Source: Streptosporangiaceae bacterium NEAU-GS5 (GTDB lineage Bacteria > Actinomycetota > Actinomycetes > Streptosporangiales > Streptosporangiaceae). Taken from it: a stretch of DNA of 64,000 bases. The DNA lies in contig JAGFNW010000034.1 in NCBI GenBank assembly GCA_017592665.1, positions 1 to 64,000 of the forward strand, given 5' to 3'. The stretch's first letter is position 1; every line of letters starts with the position of its first letter. Of the stretch, positions 1 through 8,082 are shown piece after piece. A program made the position numbers and the translations under genes. The notes beneath the pieces were generated by a model. The model was not told where the DNA came from. It saw only the letters and a program-made list of their open reading frames with translations, and searched no databases.

Positions 1-684
1 GACCTGCCCGGCACCTTCGTCGACTACGAGACCGGCCCACGCGAATACCAACTCAGCGTCGCCCAGACCGTCCTACGCGTGCACACCCGCATCGCCGACC
101 TCTACAACGACCCGATGAACCAGGTCGAGCAACAACTCCGCCTCACCATCGAAGCCCTGCGCGAACGCCAAGAACACGAACTCGTCAACAACACCGACTT
201 CGGCCTCCTCCACAACGCCGACCTCAAGCAGCGCATCCACACGCGGACCGGCCCGCCCACCCCCGACGACCTCGATGAACTGCTGGCCACGGTGTGGAAG
301 GAGCCGTCGTTCTTCCTGGCCCACCCGCAGGCCATCGCCGCGTTCGGCCGGCAGGCCACCAGCCGCGGCGTCTATCCCAGCAGCATCGACGTGGGCGGCC
401 ACCATCTTCCGGCCTGGCGGGGCGTCCCGATCTTCCCCTGCGGCAAGATCCCGATCAGTGAGGCACGCACCACATCCATCATGTTGATCCGCGCCGGCGA
501 GGAAAAACAGGGTGTTGTCGGTCTGCATCAGACGGGAATTCCCGACGAATATCAGCCTAGCCTTTCCGTGCGATTCATGGGAATCAATGAAAAGGCCATC
601 ATGTCCTATCTGGTAAGCGCCTACTATTCGGCCGCAGTGCTCGTTCCCGATGCCCTCGGAATTCTGGAGAACGTGGAAGTCTGA
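1..684 (+). CDS. Family 2 encapsulin shell protein, 5'-truncated by window edge
   Basis: The frame is open from base 1 ([10 protein letters not shown]...) to TGA at 682-684, giving 227 residues of the C-terminal HK97-fold part of a family 2 encapsulin shell subunit. Family-typical stretches are visible: [54 protein letters not shown] and LSVRFMGIN. Such subunits self-assemble into a protein nanocompartment. The start, and any cyclic-nucleotide-binding insertion as in family 2B shells, lie outside the window. The next gene starts inside the stop codon (tgATG). This copy carries [12 protein letters not shown] where the next copy has [12 protein letters not shown], so the two are distinct shell subtypes. 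The first 206 bases are identical to 933-1138 in the neighbour. Confidence 0.85.
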   Translation, partial: DLPGTFVDYETGPREYQLSVAQTVLRVHTRIADLYNDPMNQVEQQLRLTIEALRERQEHELVNNTDFGLLHNADLKQRIHTRTGPPTPDDLDELLATVWKEPSFFLAHPQAIAAFGRQATSRGVYPSSIDVGGHHLPAWRGVPIFPCGKIPISEARTTSIMLIRAGEEKQGVVGLHQTGIPDEYQPSLSVRFMGINEKAIMSYLVSAYYSAAVLVPDALGILENVEV

Positions 685-1616
685 TGGCGGCAGACGATCG
701 GCTGAGCCTTGGGCCGGCCGCCGCGCGAAATCTGGCCACCACCACCAAAACCGTCCCGCAAACGCGGGGCGTCACACCGCGCTGGCTGCTGCGGATCCTG
801 CCCTGGGTGGAAGTGTCCAGCGGCACCTACCGCGTCAACCGGCGCGGCGGGCCGCCGGGCCTGCCGCCCAGCCGCCTGGACAAGCACGGTCAACCGGAGA
901 TCGCGCTGAGCGCCGGGCATCACGGCGAGCTAGACCTGCCCGGCACCTTCGTCGACTACGAGACCGGCCCACGCGAATACCAACTCAGCGTCGCCCAGAC
1001 CGTCCTACGCGTGCACACCCGCATCGCCGACCTCTACAACGACCCGATGAACCAGGTCGAGCAACAACTCCGCCTCACCATCGAAGCCCTGCGCGAACGC
1101 CAAGAACACGAACTCGTCAACAACACCGACTTCGGCCTGCTCCACAACGCCGACCCCCGGCAGCGGATCCGTCCCCGAAGTGGCCCGCCCACCCCCGACG
1201 ACCTCGACGAGCTGATATGCCGCCGCAGAGGGGCCCGCTGCTTCCTCGCCCACCCCCAGGCCATCGCCGCGTTCGGGCGCGAATGCACCCGACGCGGCGT
1301 GACGCCGCCCCACGTCGAAGTCGAAGGCGGCAGCCGCCTGACCGCCTGGCGCGGCGTCCCGCTCTACCCCTGCGACAAAATCCCCATCACACCCGAGCGG
1401 ACCACGTCCATCGTCGTCATGCGCCTCGGCAGCGAACACCAAGGCGTGGTCGGCCTCCGCCAGTCCGGCATCCCCCACGAGGTCGAGCCCAGCCTCAACG
1501 TCCGCTTCATGGGCATCAGCGCCAAGGGCATCGTCTCCTACCTCGTCAGCGCCTACTTCTCCGCCGCCGTCCTCATCCCCGACGCCCTCGGCATCCTAGA
1601 AGAAGTCCAGCTCTAA
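684..1616 (+). CDS. Family 2 encapsulin shell protein without cNMP-binding insertion
   Basis: This 310-residue protein begins [17 protein letters not shown] and continues with [12 protein letters not shown] and TYRVNRR, the usual N-arm of family 2 encapsulin shells. It then passes through a short Gly/Pro linker ([16 protein letters not shown]) straight to the HK97-fold body [10 protein letters not shown]...LSVRFMGIS. Family 2B shells carry a cyclic-nucleotide-binding domain of about 150-170 residues at this point, so this copy has 2A-like architecture on a 2B-like sequence. It overlaps the upstream shell gene by one base and is surely co-translated with it. Tandem shell genes in actinomycetes often sit beside terpene cyclase or other cargo genes; those would be upstream of the window. 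The shell assignment is firm, the cargo unknown. Confidence 0.88.
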   Translation: MAADDRLSLGPAAARNLATTTKTVPQTRGVTPRWLLRILPWVEVSSGTYRVNRRGGPPGLPPSRLDKHGQPEIALSAGHHGELDLPGTFVDYETGPREYQLSVAQTVLRVHTRIADLYNDPMNQVEQQLRLTIEALRERQEHELVNNTDFGLLHNADPRQRIRPRSGPPTPDDLDELICRRRGARCFLAHPQAIAAFGRECTRRGVTPPHVEVEGGSRLTAWRGVPLYPCDKIPITPERTTSIVVMRLGSEHQGVVGLRQSGIPHEVEPSLNVRFMGISAKGIVSYLVSAYFSAAVLIPDALGILEEVQL

Positions 1617-1801
1617 CCCCGTCCCCTCCCCCGCCTCCGCCCCTCCCACTCCCCTGACACCCCCACTCCCCGCCCCCTGCCCCATTCCCGGCAACGGGCG
1701 ACGCCCACGACAGGCAGCCACTCCCGGTCAGGAAATATCGCTCCAGGACCGCTTACAGGGGATGTGCCTCCGGCGGGGGCGCTCCGACTCCGGGATGGGA
1801 T

Positions 1802-1991
1802 CCTCTTCCCGTCCGCCCCCGACCCTCGGCGAGCCCAGCAGACCGTCTCCTACGGCTCAAGCCCGGCCGTGCGGGTTGGCGTCCGCGTCCTGTGGAAGGT
1901 GCCCGCGCTGATGGACACGCGAGGCCGGGCTTGCCCCTTCGTCACCGGCCCGCTTCTGCTTCGCTCCGGGTCGACGGCGGACGGGAAGAGG
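1802..1991. repeat. Concentric imperfect inverted repeat, about 190 bp
   Basis: The outer arms CCTCTTCCCGTCCGCC (1802-1817) and its exact complement (1976-1991) share a centre, within about one base, with inner arms CAAGCCCGGCC (1858-1868) and GGCCGGGCTTG (1923-1933). Sequence between these arms also partly pairs. The whole could fold into one long interrupted hairpin. No flanking target duplication or coding capacity is evident. Confidence 0.6.
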
Positions 1992-2490
1992 CCAGGTCAG
2001 GGGCGGCGCGCATCTATACGGTGCAGCGTGGCGAGGCACTCCGCGCAAACCCGGCGACACGGGCGTCGGGTGCCGTGTGTTGCAGTGCGTCGGGGTGCTC
2101 GAAGTGGTGCCCGCCCGTGCCGGGCGTGTGGACCACCAACGAGGCGATTCCCGCCACTCCTGAGCAGGGCTCTCTGCTGCCCTCTGCTGTGCTGCCGTGC
2201 CTCGGGACTGAGGCCAGGGCTTCTGCTTCTGGACGCGGGCTCAGGTGCGACCCGACGCCGGGGCGGTCTGGAGGCGGAACGCGGCAGAACGCGGCAGAAC
2301 GCCTAGAGGCAAGGGCCACGAGGGGCCTGGATGCGCCCAGGGGACACATGGCTGGACACCGCCGTGGGGCAGCCCGCGCGCCCGCACGGACACACGGCGC
2401 GGGGGGCACAGGGCCGCGTGAGGAAGACCTGTGGCGGGCCAAGTGGCTGGGCCGGGCGAGGTGGCCGGGGCAGGGCGAGGTGGGGAGCCA

Positions 2491-2584
2491 GGGCGAGGGT
2501 GGTGTCAGGGCGAGGGTGGTGTCAGAGCGAGGGTGGTGTCAGGGCGAGGCGGCGGGGCGGGGCGAGGCGGCGGGGCGGGGCGAG
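2491..2584. repeat. GC-rich tandem repeat, 17-bp then 18-bp units
   Basis: There are three 17-bp units of GGGCGAGGGTGGTGTCA at 2491, 2508 and 2525, the third with one change. Two 18-bp units of GGGCGAGGCGGCGGGGCG follow, plus a partial unit. This is a simple minisatellite in non-coding DNA. Confidence 0.75.
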
Positions 2585-2644
2585 CCATGGCTGGGCGCGG
2601 CGAGGGTGGTGGGCGGGGCGGCGGCGAGCGGGGGTGGGGGCGGG

Positions 2645-2935
2645 TTAGACGGGGGCTGGGCAGGTGAGTTCGGCGGGGGTGGGGGTGGTGCGGTCGGCGG
2701 CGATGTAGAAGGGATCGGGTTCGGGGAGGTGCTCGGTGAGGGTGGGGGGTGAGGGTTTGGGCTTGCGGGGCTCGCGTACGCCGCCGTCGCCGGGTGGCGG
2801 GTCGTCGAGGGGGCCTTCGGGGGAAGGGCCCTGGTAGTGGGGCTCCCCCGGGCCGTAACCAGGTGGCGGGAAGGTGGACGACCAATGCCATCCCCCGTTG
2901 GTCAGCACGCGCCTTCTGCGTGAGCGTCTGCTCAT
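2645..2935 (-). CDS. Small proline-rich hypothetical protein
   Basis: I do not recognise a family. From ATG at 2935 the product is 96 residues. From the in-frame GTG at 2908, which has AGAAGG just upstream and removes an arginine-rich leader, it is 87 residues and begins MLTNGGWHWSSTF. The body is Pro/Gly/Glu-rich (PPPGYGPGEPHYQGPSPEG, GDGGVREPRKPKPSPP, LPEPDPFYIAADR) with no membrane segment or signal peptide. Codons are GC3-rich, as in real genes of this genome, and the composition is less repetitive than other frames nearby. It stands alone, divergent from the glycopolymer operon at 3153. Confidence 0.5.
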   Translation of the reverse strand: MSRRSRRRRVLTNGGWHWSSTFPPPGYGPGEPHYQGPSPEGPLDDPPPGDGGVREPRKPKPSPPTLTEHLPEPDPFYIAADRTTPTPAELTCPAPV

Positions 2936-3152
2936 TCGTCCGAGCCCTTCTTCTGGGGCCTACCAGTGTCCGCCGCGTCCCTTTTGATCGGAAGAAGCGG
3001 GCTCGGCCAAGAAATCGCGACACGCAAAGTTAAGAAGCGCGCCCGCGGGCGTTCAGCTCGGGCACCCCCTTCAGGCAGGTCGCCGTGGCTAGGTTTTCGT
3101 CACCCCTTTCTTTGTGTCCGGGGTTACGTTGTCGCAGGTAGAGGAGTCACTT

Positions 3153-5225
3153 GTGCGAGTCCTGGCCGTTGTCCCCGCCCGTGGCGGCTCGGTGGGAGTC
3201 CCCCTGAAGAACCTGGAGAAGGTGGGCGGCGTCCCGCTCGTCGCACGCGCGGTCAGCGCCTGCGTACGGGCCGAGCTGATCGACGAGGTGGTCGTGAGCA
3301 CCGACCACCAGGGGATCGCCGAAGTGGCGCGCGCGGCGGGCGCGCGGATCGTGACGCGGCCGGCCGAGCTGAGCGGCTCGACGGCGTCGAGCGAGTCGGC
3401 GGTGCTGCACGCGATCGAGGGCGAAGACCCGGCGATCGTGGTGTTCGTCCAGTGCACCAGCGCGTTCATCGACCCTAAGGACATCGACGCGGCCATCGCC
3501 ACCGTGCTCGACGGCGCGGCCGACAGTGTGTTCGCCGCGACCGAGACCTTCGAATTCGTCTGGAGCGCCGCGGGCGACCGCCACACGGAGGCCGCCGGCG
3601 TCAACCACGACCCGGCCCACCGTCCGCGCCGCCAGGACCGCGAGCCGCACTACCGCGAGACGGGCGCCTTCTACGTCATGCGCGCGGACGGGTTGCGCGA
3701 GCACAAGCACCGCTTCTTCGGCCGGGTGGCCGTGCAGCCGGTGCCCGCCTCGCACGCCGTCGAGATCGACACGCCGGAGGACCTGGAGATCGTGCGGGCG
3801 CTGGCCCCGGTCATCGACGTTCCGCTGCTGCCGGTCGACGTGGACGCCGTGATCACCGACTTCGACGGGGTGCACACCGACGACCGCGCCTACGTCGACT
3901 CCGAGGGCCGCGAGATCGTCGCGATCAGCCGTTCGGACGGCATGGGGATCGCGCTGCTCAAGCGGTCGGGCGTGAAGCTGCTGGTGCTGTCCACCGAGCA
4001 GAACCCGGTGGTCGCGGCCCGGGCGCGCAAGCTCGGCGTGCCGGTCCTGCAGGGCCTGAACGCCAAGGAGACGGCGCTTCGCGAGTGGCTGGAGATCGAG
4101 GGGCTCGACCCGGCCCGCGTCGCGTACGTGGGCAACGACGTCAACGACCTCGGCTGCATGACGATGGTCGGCTGGCCGATCGCGGTGCCGGATGCGCACC
4201 CGCGGGTCCGCGCGGCCGCCCGGGTCGTGCTCACCCGCTCGGGCGGGGAGGGAGCCGTACGCGAAGTGTGCGAGCGGGTTCTCGCCGCGCGCCCGCCGCT
4301 GCCCGAGACCACCCCGATCCGGCTGGCGGCGACGCCGCGCAAGACCGCGAGGCTGGCGCCCGTCGCGATCGGCGACGCGCTGCTCGGCCCGGGTCAGCCG
4401 GTCTACGTGATCGCCGAGATCGGCATCAACCACAACGGTGACGTCGACATCGCGCGGCGGCTCATCGACGTGGCCGCGGAGGCCGGCTGCCAGGCCGTGA
4501 AGTTCCAGAAGCGTACGCCGGAGATCTGCGTGCCGCTGGAGCAGCGCGACCAGATCCGGCAGACGCCGTGGGGCGAGATGACCTACATGGAGTACAAGAT
4601 CCGGACCGAGTTCGGCCGGGACGAGTACACCGAGATCGCCAAGTACGCGCACGACCGCGGCCTGCACTGGTTCGCCTCGCCGTGGGACGTGCCGTCGTTG
4701 GAGTTCCTGGAGGAGATGGACGTCGTCACCCACAAGGTGGCCTCGGCCTCCATCACCGACCATGAACTGCTGCGAGCCCTTGCCGCCACCGGCAAGCCGA
4801 TCATCATGTCGTCCGGCATGTCGACGATCGAGGAGATCGACGAGGCGGTCGACATCCTCGGCACGTCCAACCTGGTGATCATGCACGCCACCTCGACGTA
4901 CCCGCTGCCTCCCGAGGAGGCCAACCTGCGGGCCATCCAGACCTTGCAGGCGAGGTACGGGGTGCCGGTCGGCTACTCGGGCCACGAGCGGGGCCTGCAG
5001 ATCTCGCTGGCCGCGGTCACGCTCGGCGCGGTCACGGTCGAGCGGCACATCACCCTCGACCGGACCATGTGGGGTTCCGACCACGCCGCCTCCCTCGAGC
5101 CGGCCGGGCTGGAGCACCTGGTCCGCGACATCCGGATCATCGAGACGGCGCTCGGCGACGGCGTCAAGCGCGTCTTCCCCGGCGAGCACGCCCCACGCGC
5201 CCGCCTCCGCCGCGTCACCGCGTGA
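3153..5225 (+). CDS. Trifunctional nonulosonate enzyme: CMP-sialate synthetase / KdsC-like HAD phosphatase / NeuB-type synthase
   Basis: Three enzymes of nonulosonic (sialic-type) acid synthesis are joined in one 690-residue chain. Residues 1-225 are a cytidylyltransferase (VVPARGGSVGVPLKNL nucleotide-binding start, REPHYRETGAFYV, HAVEIDTPEDLE). Residues 230-400 are a KdsC-like HAD phosphatase (ITDFDGVHTDD, VAYVGNDVNDL). Residues 405-690 are a NeuB-type synthase (VIAEIGINHNGD, KFQKRTPE, ASPWDVPSLEFL, VGYSGHERG, ERHITLDRTMWGSDHAASLE). The C-terminal SAF (antifreeze-like) domain usual in NeuB is absent. I chose GTG at 3153 (AGAGGAG, six-base spacing) over an upstream in-frame GTG at 3114. It heads a locus with polysialyltransferase-like genes, so the activated sugar probably builds a wall polymer of Kdn or sialic type. 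The exact sugar cannot be read from sequence. Confidence 0.88.
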   Translation: MRVLAVVPARGGSVGVPLKNLEKVGGVPLVARAVSACVRAELIDEVVVSTDHQGIAEVARAAGARIVTRPAELSGSTASSESAVLHAIEGEDPAIVVFVQCTSAFIDPKDIDAAIATVLDGAADSVFAATETFEFVWSAAGDRHTEAAGVNHDPAHRPRRQDREPHYRETGAFYVMRADGLREHKHRFFGRVAVQPVPASHAVEIDTPEDLEIVRALAPVIDVPLLPVDVDAVITDFDGVHTDDRAYVDSEGREIVAISRSDGMGIALLKRSGVKLLVLSTEQNPVVAARARKLGVPVLQGLNAKETALREWLEIEGLDPARVAYVGNDVNDLGCMTMVGWPIAVPDAHPRVRAAARVVLTRSGGEGAVREVCERVLAARPPLPETTPIRLAATPRKTARLAPVAIGDALLGPGQPVYVIAEIGINHNGDVDIARRLIDVAAEAGCQAVKFQKRTPEICVPLEQRDQIRQTPWGEMTYMEYKIRTEFGRDEYTEIAKYAHDRGLHWFASPWDVPSLEFLEEMDVVTHKVASASITDHELLRALAATGKPIIMSSGMSTIEEIDEAVDILGTSNLVIMHATSTYPLPPEEANLRAIQTLQARYGVPVGYSGHERGLQISLAAVTLGAVTVERHITLDRTMWGSDHAASLEPAGLEHLVRDIRIIETALGDGVKRVFPGEHAPRARLRRVTA

Positions 5226-5416
5226 TCTTGCACGTTCTCCCAACACCCAGCTCAGAAGGTTCGTGATCATGCACGACTTCCCTTGTCCCAGCTCAGAAGC
5301 TCGGTGATCATGCAACCACGAGTGCATGATCACCAAAGCGCCGACCTGTGGAACGGGACTTCGTGCATGATCACGAGAGCGACCACCTGCTGGAAAGGAG
5401 TTTCTGCATGATCACG
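5222..5416. repeat. 41-bp-phased array of GTGATCATGCAC motifs, three direct then three inverted
   Basis: GTGATC(A/T)TGCA(C/A) copies start at 5222, 5263 and 5304, exactly 41 bp apart. The inverse GTGCATGATCAC starts at 5322 and 5363, and CTGCATGATCAC at 5405, 41-42 bp apart. CCCAGCTCAGAAG recurs at 5246 and 5287. The first copy contains the stop codon of the upstream fusion gene and the last contains the start codon of the GT2 gene, so the array fills the gap exactly. The 41-42 bp phasing equals about four helical turns, which suits a set of cooperative protein sites. Confidence 0.75.
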
Positions 5417-6331
5417 CTCTCGGTGGTGGTGGCGGTGCGGGATGGGGAGGAGTGGGTGGGGGACGCGTTGGGGTCGCTGGCGCGGAACGCGGACCCCGGC
5501 TATGAGGTGGTCGTGGTGGACGACGGGTCGGCGGACGCCACGTCCGAGGTGATCGAGGACTATCGGGATCTGTTGCCGTCGCTGTCGGTCGCGCGGAACT
5601 CGACGCCGGTGGGGCTCGCGGACGCCCGCAACATGGGCGTGCGGCTGTCGTCCGGCCGCTACGTGACGTTTCTCGACGCCGACGACTGGCTGGCGCCCGG
5701 CTATCTCACCCAGCTGGTCGCCGCCATCGACGGCCTGCGGTGCGATTTCGTCCGGGTCGACCACGTCCAGGTCGAAGGCCGCCGGCGGGAGACGCATCGG
5801 GCGCCTGAGGCCCGCAGAAACCGGGTGCTCGCGCCGCGCGACGCGATCCTTCCGGCCGACGCCAAGACCATGGTCGACTATCCGTACGCCTGGGCCGGCA
5901 TCTACCGCCGCGACCTCGGCGACCTGCTGGCCTTTCCGAGCGGCCTGCACACGGCCGAAGACCGGCCGTGGATCTGGCGGCTGCACCGGCTCGCCTCGTC
6001 GTTCGCCGTCGTGTCACTGTCCGGGCTGTTCTACCGTCGGGGCATGACCGGCTCACTGACCCAGATCGGCGACGAGCGGCAGCTGCACTTCTTCGACGCG
6101 TACGAGCTGATCCTCGACGAGGTGGAGCCGGTCTACCTGCCGAAGGCCGGGCGCAACCTGTGCGCGCTGCTGGCCCACCATGTCGAGCTGGCCGACCGGT
6201 TCACGCCCGAGCTCCGGCAGCGGTTCGACGAGCGGGCGGCGCGGATCCTGACCCGGGTCCCCGAGGAGTCGTGGGCGTCGCTCGAACCCGACCGGCGCGA
6301 CCTGCTGCGAGAGCTGGTGCCCCTGTCGTGA
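5408..6331 (+). CDS. Family 2 glycosyltransferase (GT-A fold)
   Basis: This 307-residue cytoplasmic glycosyltransferase starts MITLSVVVAVRDGEEWVGDALGSL, the GT2 nucleotide-sugar-binding opening. VVVDDGSADATSEV and the metal-binding FLDADDW follow around residues 37-100, with a TAEDRPWIWRL region near residue 190. It probably transfers a sugar in assembly of the polymer whose precursor is made by the upstream fusion enzyme. ATG 5408 is preferred over an upstream in-frame ATG at 5348 because GGAAAGGAG lies directly before it; that ATG also sits inside the last unit of the repeat array. The stop overlaps the next gene's GTG by four bases (GTGA), so the two are coupled. Confidence 0.82.
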   Translation: MITLSVVVAVRDGEEWVGDALGSLARNADPGYEVVVVDDGSADATSEVIEDYRDLLPSLSVARNSTPVGLADARNMGVRLSSGRYVTFLDADDWLAPGYLTQLVAAIDGLRCDFVRVDHVQVEGRRRETHRAPEARRNRVLAPRDAILPADAKTMVDYPYAWAGIYRRDLGDLLAFPSGLHTAEDRPWIWRLHRLASSFAVVSLSGLFYRRGMTGSLTQIGDERQLHFFDAYELILDEVEPVYLPKAGRNLCALLAHHVELADRFTPELRQRFDERAARILTRVPEESWASLEPDRRDLLRELVPLS

Positions 6332-7575
6332 AGCTCTGCTACGCCTCGACGCTCTTCGGCGCGATGACGCTGGCCGCGGCGGCCGACGAGGGCCTGCTCG
6401 GCGTCGGCCCCCGCACGCTCGTCGTATCGAACAACGCGGCCATCCCCGAGATCACCCCGGCGCTCGACGAGACGCCGGGCTTCGCCGCGATCCGCGGCCG
6501 CTTCGACCGCGTCGTCTCGTGGAACGAGATCATCGCGCCGATGCACCCGTCGGACTGGAAGCCGCGCGCGATCGAGACGCCCATGCTGAGCCGCCTCATC
6601 GCGGCCCGGCTCGGCGAGCCGGACGAGGTCGTCCTCGAGTCGATCGCCGTCCCCCCGGCCAAGACGCTGGCCGGCCTGCTCAAGGAATGCCCCCTGACGG
6701 TGTACGCCGACGGGCTCATGAGCTACGGCCCGACCCGCGATCCGCTCCCGCAGGAGATCTGGTCTCGGGTGACCCGGCTCATCCACCTCGACCTCGTGCC
6801 GGGCCTGCGGCCGATCCTCCTCTCGGAGTACGGCGTGGCGCCCGTGGCGCTACCCGACGCCGCCTTCACCCGCGTGGTGGGGCGGATGGACGCCCAGGCG
6901 CCGGCGGGCCAGGCGCTCATCCTCGGGCAATACCTGGCGGCCCTCGGCGTGCTGACCCCGGCAGAAGAGGCCGACCTGCATCGCGCCATGCTGCGCGGCG
7001 TGGCCGCGCGCGGCCATCGGACCGTCGTGTTCAAGGCCCATCCGGCGGCCGGGCGGCGGCACGCCCGCGAACTACGCCCGCTGGCCCGCGAACTCGGCGT
7101 CGAACTCCTGGTGGCCCGCGAGACCTTGCCGGCCGAGGTCATCTTCGCCACGGCGCCGCCGAAGCTCGTCGTCGGCTGCTTCTCCACGGCCCTCGTGACG
7201 GCCGCCCGCTTCTACGGCCTGCCGGCCGCCACCGTGGGCACGAGTCTGCTGCTCGAACGGCTCACGCCGTACGAGAACAGCAACCGGATCCCCGTCACGA
7301 TCGCCGACGCGACCCTTCCCCGCCTCGCCGAAGACGGCGCCCTGACCGAACCGCCCGCCGTCGGCCTGACCGCGCTCGCCTCCGCCGTGGCGTACTGCAT
7401 GCAGAGCGTCGCCCACCCGGGCCTCCGCGAGGCCGCCGAGACCTATCTCGCCGGACACGGCCACGCGCGTTATTTCCGCAAGAAGCGCCTGGAAGTCCTC
7501 GGCCTCATCGAGCCGCCCAAGCCCAGAGCGGCGTCCCAGCCCAAGGGCCTTCGCCGCCTCCTCGGCACCCGCTGA
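6328..7575 (+). CDS. Polysialyltransferase-like glycosyltransferase (GT38/PF07388 type)
   Basis: This 415-residue protein resembles bacterial alpha-2,8-polysialyltransferases. The GT-B-like elements visible are an N-terminal MKLCYASTLFGAMTLAAAAD, an acidic YADGLMSYG near residue 130, the histidine-proline motif VFKAHPAAGRRHAR near residue 233, and the CFSTALVTAARFYG segment near residue 285. The HP and S/T motifs bind CMP-sialate in characterised family members. The GTG start at 6328 overlaps the GT2 stop (GTGA); an open frame extends upstream but there lies inside the GT2 gene. With the CMP-sialate synthetase fusion two genes upstream, it likely polymerises or caps a nonulosonate glycan. No membrane segments are evident; it probably acts on the cytoplasmic face of the membrane. 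Confidence 0.75.
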   Translation: MKLCYASTLFGAMTLAAAADEGLLGVGPRTLVVSNNAAIPEITPALDETPGFAAIRGRFDRVVSWNEIIAPMHPSDWKPRAIETPMLSRLIAARLGEPDEVVLESIAVPPAKTLAGLLKECPLTVYADGLMSYGPTRDPLPQEIWSRVTRLIHLDLVPGLRPILLSEYGVAPVALPDAAFTRVVGRMDAQAPAGQALILGQYLAALGVLTPAEEADLHRAMLRGVAARGHRTVVFKAHPAAGRRHARELRPLARELGVELLVARETLPAEVIFATAPPKLVVGCFSTALVTAARFYGLPAATVGTSLLLERLTPYENSNRIPVTIADATLPRLAEDGALTEPPAVGLTALASAVAYCMQSVAHPGLREAAETYLAGHGHARYFRKKRLEVLGLIEPPKPRAASQPKGLRRLLGTR

Positions 7576-8082
7576 TCACTCGCCGTCCAGGTGTTTGACC
7601 ATGATGCGGCACAGTTCCGGCTGGATCTCGCGCGCGCCGTTCGGGTGGAACGTCTCCGCCGTCGTCAGCAGGTGACCGTGCTCCCATTCCACATATCCGA
7701 GCCGGCCGTACAACCGACGCGCCCGGTCATTGTCCAGGCCGACGCCGAGGGCGACCCTCTTGTGCCCGGCCTTCCAGAGGCGGCGATGGGCCACTCGCAG
7801 GAGCTTGGTCCCGATCCCCCGGTTGCGTTTCCCGTCGAGCACTTCCAAATGGGTGATGAGCGGCACGTCCGGCAGACGCGCGCGAAGTTCGGGCTCCTCG
7901 GCGGCGATCAGCCAGAGGTAGACGTCTCCCACCGCGGCCCTGTTCTCCCAGGCGATCAGCAGCTCGCCCTGGTGGCCCGCCTGCAGGCGCAACCGATCGG
8001 CGAAATAGTGTTCCTGCCGAAGCGTCCGCGTCAACGCGAGGAGATCGTCATCTCTGGCCCGACGGATATGCACTCGTCGCAC
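7576..8082 (-). CDS. GNAT-family N-acetyltransferase
   Basis: This 168-residue protein spans a single GNAT domain. THLEVLDGKRNRGIGTKLL (about residues 77-95) holds the acetyl-CoA pyrophosphate loop R-N-R-G-I-G, and NDRARRLYGRLGYVEWEHG is the usual C-terminal beta-bulge region. The target is unknown; an amino-sugar or a protein N-terminus are both possible. Its start overlaps the end of the upstream glycosyltransferase gene by 35 bases, making a three-gene minus-strand operon (XRE, glycosyltransferase, GNAT). It is convergent with the polysialyltransferase-like gene, whose stop abuts it with no spacer. Confidence 0.75.
   Translation of the reverse strand: MRRVHIRRARDDDLLALTRTLRQEHYFADRLRLQAGHQGELLIAWENRAAVGDVYLWLIAAEEPELRARLPDVPLITHLEVLDGKRNRGIGTKLLRVAHRRLWKAGHKRVALGVGLDNDRARRLYGRLGYVEWEHGHLLTTAETFHPNGAREIQPELCRIMVKHLDGE

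Larger units (their letters stand above)
1617..2644. other. Non-coding GC-rich stretch with repeats
   Basis: I see no convincing gene between the encapsulin stop and 2645. Long open frames exist in several phases but encode arginine- or glycine-rich low-complexity strings without family features or convincing starts. The stretch contains the inverted repeat at 1802-1991 and the 17/18-bp tandem repeats at 2491-2584, both listed separately. Confidence 0.6.

Noticed and set aside
1892-2752. Plus-strand open frame of 286 codons
   Set aside because: It runs through the inverted repeat and the tandem repeats and ends in glycine-rich low complexity; no ribosome-binding site or homology.
3147-5336. 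Minus-strand open frame opposite the nonulosonate fusion
   Set aside because: Arg/His/Asp-rich antisense shadow with no motif; the plus strand holds three intact enzyme domains.
5222-5416. Possible short CRISPR array
   Set aside because: The motif is only about 12 bp, orientation reverses halfway, the intervening sequence itself repeats, and no cas genes are present.
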